Shown here: piece by piece, positions 45,372 through 55,930 of the stretch
Layout: the number at the start of each line of letters is the position of its first letter
How positions within the stretch are numbered: the first letter of the stretch is position 1
NCBI GenBank assembly: GCA_964019425.1
Contig: OZ025780.1
Coordinates: 1,630,001 to 1,694,000, forward strand
DNA: 64,000 nucleotides
Direction of reading: 5' to 3'
Source: Flectonema sp. DT1601
Taxonomy: Eukaryota; Euglenozoa; Diplonemea; Diplonemida; Diplonemidae
Program-made: the position numbers and the translations under genes
Notes under the pieces: generated by a model
What the model was told of the DNA's origin: nothing
What the model saw: the letters and a program-made list of their open reading frames with translations, nothing else
Database searches by the model: none

Positions 45372-47018
45372 ATGTCTTTAGTAAATCTATGTGATGATAT
45401 ATTGTTAGATATGTCAGTCTGTTTGGAGATTAGGGATCGTGTCAGATTGTCTCTCGTAAATAAAAAATTAAAAAGACTACTATCAATAAATAATATTGAG
45501 TCTTTGGACATGTCTAACACGATTCCATCCAAAGTTGAAAAAGTATTAAATTGGTTGATCCGTTGTAGGCATAGCAGTTTAAAATCTCTTAATTTACACG
45601 GTTGTTCATCAACACAGTTATCGACACTGTTGCCTAGTTTGTTTAATAATAATATTCACATTCAACGATTAAATGTACAACATTGTCCAAGCATTGAGGA
45701 ATCAACTATTCGTTGTATTGCACAACTGAAAGATTTGAGACAGTTGTCTTTATATGAAACGAGAGAGGGTTTAATTAACAGTAAAATCCTTGGTGAGATA
45801 TTCGAATCGTGTTCTAAATTGGAAATAATTGACATCAGAGGACAGCGGCTTGCCGATGACGTAATTGCTGCTAGAATGGCGGAGTTGCCGAATTTAAAAA
45901 AAATATCGTTGGTGGCGACGTCAATTACGGAGTTTGGTTTCAACCTTCTACTTCAAAAATGCAACCAATTACAACGAATAGGCTCAATGGACCTTCACAG
46001 TAATGGAGGACCGTTTGTAAGTGAGTCTGATTCTGTAGAAGAGCTACAAATCGGATATACTAATACACCTCTTTCCGTTGATATTTCAAAATTTCCAAAA
46101 ATAAAATTTCTTGGAGTTTCAGCTCTGTCTCTCGTCTGGTCAGGTATAGATTGGAGTGTGTTAGCCAAGTCAAAGACTATTCGTCAGATAACAGCTGAAA
46201 ATAATCGAAGTTACCCATCAGAATTTATTTCATGTCTTATTGCTGTTAGAAAACAATTAATTCATCTGAGTGTTGGTGAAATCGATGATTCAGATTTTGA
46301 ATCAGCCGTATCTGAAATGATTTCTATGAAACATCTTTCTGTTGAAAACCCCAGCGTGGGGTTACTTCAAAACATCTCTCAACTCCCTGAGCTACGTCAG
46401 CTTGAAATCGAGGAAGTGGATTCAGAAGTCTTTTCATCGTTTATATCATGGTTGTCTCTTTCTGATCAACGAGACACTTCTTTCGTTAACGTCAACGGAC
46501 TTCAATTGTCATTTTCGAATGAAAATGAATCTTCAACAGAACAAAATGATATAATCTCACTCATTAAAACCTGTAAACAGCTGACGTCGTTTTATATCGG
46601 AAGTCACAGTTGCGATACTGCGATGCTTATTAAATCACTTCCTGTCTTGCAGATGACGGATTTCAAAACAAGAGAGTTTGGAGGAGTTTTAGGCGATTCC
46701 ATCGACACGATTTCAATGATGAAAAATTTAGTGACTTTCGATTTTCCTTCTCATGTGTTGTCTTCTGTGGAGGCTGAAGCACTCTCAGAAGTAGTTTATT
46801 CTCTTCAGAAACTAGTTGTCGTTAATTTAGATCACCGATTCGTTTTCGAAGACAGATTCTTCTCGTGGCGTAAAATTAGTGGATCGGGTCCTCCTCGTTT
46901 TTTCAGACATTTCAACCCTTTTGGATACCTTGAAGAATCAGGTATCAAACCACATGCGACCTTCTTAACTATTTTTGAGGACTACAATGATTCTCGTTTT
47001 GGAATCATTAGGCCATAA
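45372..47018 (+). CDS. F-box / leucine-rich-repeat protein (paralogue 1)
   Basis: 548 residues, single exon, TAA stop. Residues 1-40 (LCDDILLDMSVCLEIRDR...LSLVNKKLKRLL) fit an F-box, which in known proteins binds Skp1 of an SCF ubiquitin ligase. The rest has leucine-rich repeats of the cysteine-containing or RI-like type (LKSLNLHGC, LRQLSLYET, LEIIDIRG, LKKISLVAT), likely a curved substrate-binding surface. It ends in a conserved tail (FLTIFEDYNDSRFGII) shared with the copy at 49637-51280, so the two are clear paralogues. Its target is unknown. Just downstream an A9T11 palindrome lies next to the stop. Confidence 0.82.
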   Translation: MSLVNLCDDILLDMSVCLEIRDRVRLSLVNKKLKRLLSINNIESLDMSNTIPSKVEKVLNWLIRCRHSSLKSLNLHGCSSTQLSTLLPSLFNNNIHIQRLNVQHCPSIEESTIRCIAQLKDLRQLSLYETREGLINSKILGEIFESCSKLEIIDIRGQRLADDVIAARMAELPNLKKISLVATSITEFGFNLLLQKCNQLQRIGSMDLHSNGGPFVSESDSVEELQIGYTNTPLSVDISKFPKIKFLGVSALSLVWSGIDWSVLAKSKTIRQITAENNRSYPSEFISCLIAVRKQLIHLSVGEIDDSDFESAVSEMISMKHLSVENPSVGLLQNISQLPELRQLEIEEVDSEVFSSFISWLSLSDQRDTSFVNVNGLQLSFSNENESSTEQNDIISLIKTCKQLTSFYIGSHSCDTAMLIKSLPVLQMTDFKTREFGGVLGDSIDTISMMKNLVTFDFPSHVLSSVEAEALSEVVYSLQKLVVVNLDHRFVFEDRFFSWRKISGSGPPRFFRHFNPFGYLEESGIKPHATFLTIFEDYNDSRFGIIRP

Positions 47019-47247
47019 AAAAAAATTTTTTTTTTTTCAATCTGTGAGTGTTTCTCTGTACTCGCCTTTTTTGTGTTCACAGTGGTTAAACGTCTTACAA
47101 CTATCCTGTTATGTTTGGTACAGACGATTGTTTTTTTAAAAAAAAAAAAAATAATTAGACTCTTTTTGTTAATAAAATTATGTGTGCTTCTAATCATCGT
47201 TGAACTTTGAAAACAACAGGAGGGATACAAAAAAAAAAAAAAAAAAA

Positions 47248-48729
47248 ATGAGATTTGGAAGTATCTTGGAAACGGTTGGGCGGACACCAGTCGTGCGACT
47301 GACTCGAATGGGCCCAAAGAATGTAAATATGTTCGTGAAGTTGGAGTCTTTCAATCCAATGGGCAGTGTTAAGGACCGACTAGCCCTTGGCGTTATCGAA
47401 GACGCTGAGCAGAGCGGTAGCCTTAAACCAGGACAGACAGTAGTTGAAGCAACCTCGGGCAACACTGGAATTGGTCTTGCTATGGTTTGTGCTCAGAAAG
47501 GTTATCCTTTAGTTGTTACAATGGCTGAAAACATGTCCGTTGAAAGGAGGAGAATAATGAGATTTTTAGGAGCGAAAGTCATCCTAACTCCAGCTCACAT
47601 GAAGGCATTGGGAATGGTTCTAAAAGCTGAAGAGCTTTCTGACAAACACGGATGGTTCTACACCAGACAGTTCACAAACGAAGCCAACGCAGAAATCCAC
47701 ATGAGGACTACCGCACAAGAGATTCTTGAAGACTTCAAAGATGACAAGCTCGACTACTGGGTTACAGGATACGGAACTGGAGGAACATTAAAGGGAGTTA
47801 GCACCGTTTTAAAGAATTCTGAGCAAACAAAGAACACGAAAATCTGCCTCGTCGAACCAGACAACTCCGCCCTCGTAGCATCAAAAATTGAACAAACCTA
47901 CAAAGAGAACGGAGACCCAACAGAGTTTCATCCATCTTTTAGACCTCATCTAATGATGGGTTGGGTTCCTGACTTTATTGGAAAGTTAACAAATGATGGA
48001 AGTAAGAATGTTGATAATTTATATCAAGTAAGTGGTGAAGATGCTATGAACACTGCTAAACAATTAGCTCAGAAAGAAGGAATATTCGTTGGAGTCACTG
48101 CAGGTGCGACTATCGCAGGAGGACTTCAAGTTGCTAGCAAAGCACCAGATGGATCAAATATCCTTTGTATGGTTCCAGACACTGGTGAGAGATATTTAAC
48201 AACTCCTATGTTCGACTGCATTGAAACAGAAATGAATGAGGACGAAGTTGAAATCTCAAAATCAACTGACAGCGCTCGATTCGACACTGCTGCTCCTGCT
48301 CCAAAACCTGCCAAACCTGCAGCAGCTGTCCCAGCAACAGATGAGAGCAGAGCACACTTTCAAAAGGTTATTTCAGAAAATAAGATTGTGATATTCTCAT
48401 TGGAATGGTGTGAGTTTTGTTGGTCTGCCAAGAAATTCTTTACCAAGATTGGAATCAAGTACACACCTGTTAACATCGACTCTGCAGAAATGGCAAAAGA
48501 CAATTGGGGTGCACAGGTCCGTGCCGCTGCTACAGAAGTTACTTCATGCAAGACTATTCCACAGATATTCGTTGGTGGAAAGTTTCTTGGTGGTGCTACT
48601 GACGTCTTCAATGAATTTAAAGACGGACAGCTCCAAGCAAAACTAAAAGCAGCTGAATGTCCCTTCGATGATTCAGTTAAGGTAGACCCTTACAGTTTTC
48701 TTCCAAAGTGGTTGCATCCAAGATCGTAG
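47248..48729 (+). CDS. Cysteine synthase (O-acetylserine sulfhydrylase) fused to glutaredoxin
   Basis: 493 residues from the ATG at 47248, directly after a 20-base A run; there is no ATG further upstream in frame. Residues 1-320 are a PLP enzyme of the cysteine-synthase type: SVKDR with the PLP lysine K42, substrate loop TSGNTGIG, phosphate loop GTGGT, and PDTGERY near the end. A Pro/Ala/Lys linker (about 350-360) leads to a C-terminal glutaredoxin: active site CEFC (C388, C391), the cis-proline segment TIPQIFV, and GGATD. The first half makes cysteine from O-acetylserine and sulfide; the second half reduces disulfides with glutathione. Fusing them could couple cysteine synthesis to redox state. 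No targeting peptide is obvious, so probably cytosolic. Candidate acceptor AACAG ends at 47219. Confidence 0.93.
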   Translation: MRFGSILETVGRTPVVRLTRMGPKNVNMFVKLESFNPMGSVKDRLALGVIEDAEQSGSLKPGQTVVEATSGNTGIGLAMVCAQKGYPLVVTMAENMSVERRRIMRFLGAKVILTPAHMKALGMVLKAEELSDKHGWFYTRQFTNEANAEIHMRTTAQEILEDFKDDKLDYWVTGYGTGGTLKGVSTVLKNSEQTKNTKICLVEPDNSALVASKIEQTYKENGDPTEFHPSFRPHLMMGWVPDFIGKLTNDGSKNVDNLYQVSGEDAMNTAKQLAQKEGIFVGVTAGATIAGGLQVASKAPDGSNILCMVPDTGERYLTTPMFDCIETEMNEDEVEISKSTDSARFDTAAPAPKPAKPAAAVPATDESRAHFQKVISENKIVIFSLEWCEFCWSAKKFFTKIGIKYTPVNIDSAEMAKDNWGAQVRAAATEVTSCKTIPQIFVGGKFLGGATDVFNEFKDGQLQAKLKAAECPFDDSVKVDPYSFLPKWLHPRS

Positions 48730-49636
48730 AATAATTGTTTTCAAATTATCTTATTTCCTTGTTATTAACACCGGTAGCCATTGTTATTGGTGCGAGTGTG
48801 ATTTATTCTTTTACTTCTCATCCATGTTTTTGTTACGGAATCAAACTTTGGAATTACAGCCGACGATGATCTTTTTCAGAAGCGGCATTCGAAAGCAAAT
48901 AAAGATACCCTTTCATGTTTCGTGGAGGTGAATTACTCGTATCCTTTTTTTTTTTTTTTCTCTCTTAACATTCTTCTCACTTGTTTTGTTCACGGTTCTT
49001 TTTTTCTTTTTTTTTTTTTGAAATTTGAAAAAAAAAAAAAAAAAAAAAAGGAGAGAGAGTGAGTGAGAATACCGTTTCCCCCTCGCGGTCCCCCCTCCTC
49101 TCTAACTTGATTTGTGATTATTCTGATCTGTCAGTGTGTCATAAAGCTTTGGGCGATGAACGTAACGTACTGAGACAAAACTAACTAATCGTGGTATATT
49201 TATTTTTATACTGTGCCACGGCTCTACACTTTTTCCTCTTTTCCTCTTTTTTTTTTTTTTTTTTTTTTCTCGTTCCATGGATTTACTCACGCATAGTATC
49301 AACGAACAAGCGGTCGATTTACTTTGGAAAAACTTCTACTTCCACCAATTTTTTTTTCCCGATTTTCTTTTTACCCATTTCTGTTATGGTGATTTCGAGT
49401 GGCTTTGTGGTGATTTTCCGAAACTATTTTTATGGAAATAGGAGTTTTTCCCTTTCATTTTTTCTTTTTCAATGATGTGTTTGGAGGTTAAAAGTCACTG
49501 AGTTCATCTCCTTTCCTATTTAACGTTAAGAACTACTTTTTTTTTTTGAAACTAATTTTACAGGAAAAACTTGAAATAAAATGCATTTTTTAATAATCTA
49601 AATTATCTTCTTTTCAAGGGCTATTTGGGCAATCAC
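48730..49636. other. Intergenic region between cysteine synthase and the second F-box/LRR gene
   Basis: A small inverted repeat (ATAATT / AATTAT, 48731-48749) follows the cysteine synthase stop directly. Long T and A runs (48944-48959, 49007-49019, 49029-49049, 49250-49269). No gene seen. Acceptor-like TTTTACAG ends at 49563 and CTTTTCAAG at about 49618, before the next ATG. Confidence 0.45.
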
Positions 49637-51280
49637 ATGGCGCAGCAGTTAAGAGGTATAACGGACTTATGCAATGATACGATTATATGTATTTCAGCAT
49701 ACCTGACATTGCGAGAGAGGTCAAAGTTGATGATAACATCGAAAAGATATCAAACTTGTTTAAATAAAGTAATGAGAGTTAGTATTGATTTATCTAACAC
49801 ACATCCATCGAAAGCTGAACAAGTACTGATATGGTTGGCTGGTAATCAGGTAAGCGGTGTTAGGTCAATAGATTTACACGGATGTCCACTTAGTAATATC
49901 AGCAATCTGCTTATTGATATCATCAAAGCATATGGTCATATTCTACGATCAATAAACCTAGCACACTGTCCAAAAGTAGATGATAAAGTTATAGAAGCAT
50001 TGGCGACTCATTCACGAGACTTGGAGAGTATTACTTTATTCGAAGCGGGTAAGCTTAGTCAAAATGCAATTCATTCTCTTATAGAGAATTGCACGAGAAT
50101 ACGATTTTTAGATGTGAGAGCTCAACAGGCAGTTACAGATGAAACGGCTACTTTAATGTGCAACAGTTTAAAAGAATTACAGCAAGTCTTACTCGTTGGT
50201 ACTAATATTACTGTCAAAGGGTTTGTTGAGATCAGCAACACCTGTTCATCACTGGATAAAATTGGTTGCATTCAACTATCGGGTGAGTCTCTATCGGTTC
50301 CACCATTAGAATCTAGTTCTTTGGAGGAGTTGCAGATCACTTCTTGTGCGACTGATGTGCGAATTAATTTTAAAAAACTTCCAAAACTTACATTTCTCGG
50401 ATGCAATAGCGTTCCCATGGACCTCCTGAACTGGAACGACATCGCACAGTACTGTACTGATTTAAAACAAATTATGTTCGTGTCAGAGATTGGTTACTGT
50501 ACGGGGTTTTTAGAATGCCTCAGAAGACGTGCTGATCAGCTTCTACATCTCGCGGTAGGTCAGATTCCTGACACAGACTACGCCAGAGTGTTGTGGTCAA
50601 TGAAAAGATTGATTCAACTTAGAGTTCACTTTGTATCCCTTGGTCTGCTTCAAGTAGCTGCTGAACTACCCAGCTTACAGATGCTCACTTTAGTCGGATT
50701 CCCAAGAGAGAGTTTAAGCACTGGAAATGAACGAATCTTTGGTTGGCTATTCTCAACTATCACAAATCCATTTCGCAGTCTTCTTCATTTACATCTTGTG
50801 CTTGCTTCTGGTTGGGATGCAGTTCCCGTCTTGTTAAAAGCTTGTCCAATGCTGAGACATTTTCACTTTCATCCAACAAGAGCTCCAACGAATTTAAAAG
50901 AAATAATAAAATCACTTCCTGCAGAGCAGATGGAAACCTTTGTGTTGGCTGATTCATTCTCTATAGAAGACATTGAGGAGATCGTTCCTCTCCTTGTGAA
51001 AATGACGAAATTAACATCTTTAAGACTTGGAAGAGTATCAATTCCGATGGATGTCGCAACTGAATTGGTATTCAGTTTGCCAAACTTACAAGTATTTGAG
51101 TCTCCTGGATATGAGTTTAGTGCGTGGACTTGTTATGAGTCAGTTACTTCAGGGAAGAAATGGCTTCGACATGCTCCTACTAAGGGGTTTTACGAAAGTG
51201 ATGCGTTGAAGCCGAGTGGAGGATTTTTAACTCTTTTTAGAGATGTCAGTGATCCAGTCTTCGGCGTTGATATTCCGTGA
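49637..51280 (+). CDS. F-box / leucine-rich-repeat protein (paralogue 2)
   Basis: 547 residues from the first in-frame ATG at 49637, single exon, TGA stop. It aligns along its length with the protein at 45372-47018: F-box-like start (LCNDTIICISAYLTLRERSK), the shared block LSNTHPSKAEQVLIWL, the LHGCPLSN repeat, and the tail FLTLFRDVSDPVFGVDIP. Identity looks modest, so the duplication is old. Leucine-rich repeats with conserved N/C positions run through the middle. Likely an SCF substrate receptor; its target is unknown. The cysteine synthase-glutaredoxin gene lies between the two paralogues. Confidence 0.8.
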   Translation: MAQQLRGITDLCNDTIICISAYLTLRERSKLMITSKRYQTCLNKVMRVSIDLSNTHPSKAEQVLIWLAGNQVSGVRSIDLHGCPLSNISNLLIDIIKAYGHILRSINLAHCPKVDDKVIEALATHSRDLESITLFEAGKLSQNAIHSLIENCTRIRFLDVRAQQAVTDETATLMCNSLKELQQVLLVGTNITVKGFVEISNTCSSLDKIGCIQLSGESLSVPPLESSSLEELQITSCATDVRINFKKLPKLTFLGCNSVPMDLLNWNDIAQYCTDLKQIMFVSEIGYCTGFLECLRRRADQLLHLAVGQIPDTDYARVLWSMKRLIQLRVHFVSLGLLQVAAELPSLQMLTLVGFPRESLSTGNERIFGWLFSTITNPFRSLLHLHLVLASGWDAVPVLLKACPMLRHFHFHPTRAPTNLKEIIKSLPAEQMETFVLADSFSIEDIEEIVPLLVKMTKLTSLRLGRVSIPMDVATELVFSLPNLQVFESPGYEFSAWTCYESVTSGKKWLRHAPTKGFYESDALKPSGGFLTLFRDVSDPVFGVDIP

Positions 51281-51674
51281 TGTGATTTGATATATTGCTA
51301 GGCCTTGATCAGTTGATTACCGTTTTTCGGTTAGCATTAGAGTATTATTGCGTGTGGAGCTTCTGTCAAGACTCTTGGTTGGTGTAGCATTTTCTAACTA
51401 AGGTCGTTGGATAATTTTGGTAGAAAAACTAAAGATGATTGAAAATAATAATATAAAAAAAAAAAAATAAAAAAAAATCTGTTTCTGCTCTGCCCTGCTC
51501 TTTTCAGTTTCAGTCCCTTTCCCACCTCCACTCTTTAGTTTGGTTTGGAGAGGTTTACTGCGTGTTATTGATTTAATCTTTATTCGTTGTTTTGGAAAAA
51601 ATAATAAAAAAATAATAATAATAATTCATCTGTTTTCCCCCTTTTCTTATGTTTAGCTTTTTACACAACCAGCA
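51281..51674. other. Intergenic region before the unknown two-exon gene
   Basis: AT-rich with A runs broken by T (51452-51478) and ATA repeats near 51600. The T/C-rich tract TTTTCCCCCTTTTCTTATGTTTAG ends at 51656, 19 bases before the ATG, one of the strongest candidate acceptors in the window. Nothing else seen. Confidence 0.5.
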
Positions 51675-54091
51675 ATGGCACATACAAAGCAATTACAACA
51701 AAAAATACATCAAAAATTGCAAAGTGGACAGTTTGAGGCACATACGTTAGAATCTCTTCCGCTAACACATCTGTTTCATGTTCTTTGGGAAGGTTCTACT
51801 AATTGGTGTTTGACTCACAGGGTGTCTCGACCAGCACAAGACAAATCATCATTTTTATTGCGCAGAATACCTGATACGGTCGTATGGGAAAATAACATCC
51901 CAAAAGGTTGGTATCGCTACGAAGAGGAGATGGAAGAAGGTACTGATGGACAAAAGGTAAAAGTCGGCAACATAAAAAAAGATAAAGTTGACACAAAGAA
52001 AGTTGACTACTCATTCACAAACGGCAAACACGATGACGACATCGTCGCAATGTATCTCGCTAAAGCATTGGATGGGGTTAAAGAGATAATCAGAATCGAC
52101 TATTTAACAACAACAAATCTTCGAGCTTTTCTCTTCTCTAGAAATAGAGGTAAGGGTACCTGTCTTCTTCAACGTTGGGTTGAACCTCAAAACAGAGAAT
52201 TCAACGACGTCATTCAGGCAGTGTGGACTTCCAGTCTGAAATGCCTTGTTGAACGTAGAAGGGTTTGTCATTTTTTTTTTTTTTTGTCTTGTCTCATCTC
52301 TCCTTTTCGGGAAAAAAAAAAAAAAAAAAAAAACAGAATAAAACACACCTTCTCGATGAAAGAGTTTGTCTCAGAGAAAGATGTGTCACATTTGATGGTC
52401 CTCCACATCTGTCATCAACAACAAACTTGAGTCCAAGGCTAACCGAACAGGTGAGTATATCATGCGCGAGTATCGCTGAGCATTTTAAAAGTAACGTATC
52501 ACTAACGAGACAACAACCAAAACATGAAATAACGAGAATGATTGTTCAGTTTAAAATAGACTCAAACTGTCACTTGGTATTACTCGGAGTATTAGGAGTT
52601 AGAGTTCCGAACAGATTGAGGAAAAAGGATCTGTTTGTTGCCTTAGATCTCGCACCTGTTTATCAACATATAACACACGCAGTTACAGATGAATCATCAG
52701 AGACCATAAATCCAACATCAGGTCAACGTAGAGTTAGTATTCAAACTGTTGAAGCTCCTGAGGAAGTTGAGAATGATGAAGATGACTTTGCTTCATGGCT
52801 AGCTGGTAGAGTGAAAGCCCGTCGTAGATCAACTGTGACATCAACTCCGTGGTCACGACGTCAAAGTAAAGTTCAGAGAGAACCTTCAAAAAGAAAATCA
52901 AAACAACCATCACTTCGTATGCCTGTTGACCACAGCGCCTGGAAAGGAAACACCGCCATCTGGGGAAAACAAGGCGGTGGCTTCATCACTAGAGATGATA
53001 TTGGTGTCCGTAAATCAAAAGAACCAAAGTTACGAGGAACTGAAAAGCGAATCCTCGAGAAACTAATTCATTGCGAGGAACAGTTGACTAATAAAATAAT
53101 GCCAGTAGCGAAGATTAACATGTTGACGAAGATGATGGTAAATACTTCGACTGGTCCTGAGGTTCAAATAGTCTCCAAAATAAAAGAACAATTCTTCCGA
53201 GGTCTCAACGTAGCTCCGACAGCTGCAGACGTAGACAACTTAGAGTCTACTTGGTGTATGTTATCATCGCACATTCAAAAGCGAAGACAAACAGAAACAA
53301 AGCGCGACAGTAATCCGAAATCAGTTAAAGCAGACAACACTCACACGATGAAAGCAGTATCTTCTCCTTTTGATGCTCGGCATCGATGGCAGCTATTGAG
53401 GACGGCTGTTAAATCAAGATTCATACTTCCCAAGATATCAAGTCAGACTCTAATTCACGATTTAACTGACGCGGTGTACATGTTGGAATCTAATAAATTA
53501 CTTAGAAAAGGCGAAGTTCCATTTTCTTTCACTGTGAGAAGTGTTCCTGAGATGCTGACTTTATTTCTTGACGTCTTCATTGATTCCATTAACGCCACTG
53601 AAATTCCAACCGACAACCGAAGTGAAAGAACCTACATAATTGAGGCAAGGGATATACTACCTGTCCACACTTGTGATATCGCTCTGCAAACTGCTGTTAA
53701 AAATATAAGCAAAGCTCTTAATACGAGACAACAAGCAGTTCTGCGAAACGATGGTGGTGGAGCAGCACATATTTTATATGCGTTGGGATCTTTAACTCGA
53801 AGTCAGCAATGTTCTACTCCACCACCTCAAATGGTGAGTTCACCAGTATTGGGTTATGATGATTGTCGGCCACAAACTGCAGGTGAGAGAATCAGAAGAT
53901 CACTGGATGATATTGTTGAAGACTCCACTTGGATTGATGATGCTGACACTCAACAGTTTCAGAGTAGTATGGATCTTAATCAAACGACTACTACTACTAC
54001 TTCAAATAATAGTTTTAATCATAATAATAAAAGTCTTAAATGTGATGACGAGTTGTCTAGTTCAACGTATTCTGAAAATGGAGGATGGTAG
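51675..54091 (+). CDS. Unrecognised two-exon protein
   Basis: Exons inferred: 51675-52262 and 52337-54091, 780 residues, TAG stop. The intron (74 bases) is a T tract then an A tract ending AACAG. The splice joins CLVERRR to NKTHLLDERV without frame loss. No transmembrane segment or signal peptide. The first 270 residues look like a compact globular domain (MIVQFKIDSNCHLVLLGVLG), residues about 310-360 are basic and low complexity, and the C-terminal half is helical with a Thr/Asn-rich end. I do not recognise a family. The strand-rich block in the first half might be a beta-sandwich or RNA-binding fold, but this is a guess. Confidence 0.65.
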
Positions 54092-54616
54092 CACCCTGAA
54101 TGCTGCTTCACCACTTTTTTATTAGTCATAAAGGTTCAAAATGTTATTTTTTTTTTTTTTTATATTCCTTTTTGGTTTGTTGTTCCATTTTCTGTGATTT
54201 CTGTTTTTTCTATTTTTTTTTACTGTGTACACCTATTCTACAGTAGGTTTACTTGGGTTAAAGCCCTCACGTACTGGACTCGTATGTGCTTTAAAATACT
54301 CATTATGGTCGACTTTAATTCTGACTTGTCAGATATAAAGTTGACACGTTTCACCGAACTGGTAGTTAGACACCCACCTCCCCTTCTACACTACACAAAG
54401 GGCTACTGCTACCTTATAGTTGTAATCACTTACTTTCACTCAGCCATCCATTCTTTTGTTTTTGACAACTAGTCTGGGTTTAACGCTTTGAGCTAATTAC
54501 CTTCTCTTGTATTTTTTTTTTTTTTTTTTTTTTTTTAATAAAAAGGTGTCAACGTGATGGTTCTCAAAAAAAAAAATATAATAATTCATAAACCAGTAAA
54601 AAAAAGTAATAATTAA
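54092..54616. other. Intergenic region before the DUF3431-like gene
   Basis: T runs at 54145-54162 and 54511-54537. The frame 54194-54472 is not convincing as a gene. AAACCAG ends at 54596, 20 bases before the ATG, though its upstream tract is A-rich and weaker than most. Confidence 0.4.
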
Positions 54617-55661
54617 ATGATTCGTGTATCATTACTATTGACTTTGTGTGCTTTATCATGTGGATATGAGTTACCACCTCGGCTTAATGATCTTTGGGAG
54701 CGAGTATCATGTATTGATGGGGTAATGGATTCAAATGAAATAGGTATTTGGTTTTGGATACCTGGAGGACAACATGTTGGGAAGACGTTAATAGTTTTAG
54801 GAGGAGATAATATCGGTGAATTAGTAAACTTAGTTAGAGATGGATACATGGTTTGGACTCGAAGGGATAATTGCAAAGATTATCGACCGAAATTACATGC
54901 GCAGGTCTGTCGTGAGTATTTTGGTTATTTCAGCTACCTTGCCGACAATGATCCAAGAAAACCAGATCCTCCTTCGGTAGCATTCATCCATGGACATGAG
55001 AATTCATGGCATCAACGATTCGGTTGGGCATCCCTACGTGCTGCGACTAACTGCGCTCTAGCAAAGGAGAGATTCATCCCTATTGTCAGAATGGAATGGG
55101 AAGTAGCTAATAATGGATACAAGAATTATAGGGATTACACTGCGTCGATTAAACTTCCAAAATATATTTTAAAAACCAGCAACTCAAATAAATCTTACAT
55201 CGCTTTTTGGAATAGATATTTTGGAAATATCCGATCGATAAGTGCCCACCAACTTGGTGGATGGTGTTGCGGTCAGTTTGTTGTTCCCAGAAGCGTCATT
55301 CACAGAAATCCACATGAATTTTATGCTCAACTATTACCAATATTAAAAACAGGTAAGGGTGGATTTACTGGTTCTTTCAACGGATTCTTTTTAGAATACG
55401 TTATCCATTTATTTTTTGGTGAACCTGCACAAATAAATCCATACACACAATCTTCGTGTATAGATGATGATGGCAACGAAGATTTAGTGTTTCTAAATCA
55501 TAGTAAGGTTAAAAACTTTGAATACGATTTGATGGCAAAGTAGGTATCCTTTCTTTTTTTTTGTTTCGATCGATATTCGTGTTCTGTTTTACACAGTTCT
55601 TTTTTTTTTTTACAGAAATCCGGGCATTGATTTCTACTGTCAGTTATTACCAACGGAATAG
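54617..55661 (+). CDS. Secreted DUF3431-like protein
   Basis: The N-terminus is a clear signal peptide (MIRVSLLLTLCALSCGYE). The body has the block VAFIHGHENSWHQR, which matches the HGH..SWH core of DUF3431, and FVVPRSVIHRNPHEFYAQLLPIL, both typical of this glycosyltransferase-like family. Unspliced, it ends at 55543 after 308 residues. Alternatively, an intron with donor GTAGGT and acceptor TTTACAG (55540-55615, 76 bases) would replace the last codons with NPGIDFYCQLLPTE and end at 55661 (322 residues). The intron size fits the other introns but the donor is atypical. Likely lumenal or secreted; activity unproven. About ten Cys are present. Confidence 0.72.
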
Positions 55662-55930
55662 CTTCTATAGTAAGGAAAATGTTTGGATTGGGGAGAAGAA
55701 AAAAAAAAAAGGAACGGATATGATGAATCTCTCGTTTATCTAGTGATGCATCATTCAGGGTGTAAGGCATTTTATGATTTGAATCATATATTTTTCCCCC
55801 CTTATTTCTTTTTTTCCCTACTTCTTCCCCCACCATTATGGTTGTGTAAGGATATACCTACACTCAGATGCGGCCGTCTGTGAAATTGAAAAAAAATTCT
55901 CATTTTTTCATATCCACAGAAAATACAAAA
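55662..55930. other. Short intergenic stretch upstream of the six-TM gene
   Basis: AT-rich, no gene seen. The tract TTTTTTCATATCCACAG ends at 55919, 11 bases before the ATG at 55931, so the longer in-frame start at 55868 is less likely. Confidence 0.5.

Noticed and set aside
47200-47247. Longer N-terminus for cysteine synthase
   Set aside because: No ATG in that stretch; the frame opens on TTG and crosses a probable acceptor and an A run. The ATG at 47248 begins at the conserved part.
49625-49636. Start of the second F-box/LRR gene at 49625
   Set aside because: The codon there is TTG; the first ATG is at 49637.
55868-55930. Upstream start for the six-TM protein
   Set aside because: A strong acceptor-like CCACAG lies between it and the ATG at 55931.
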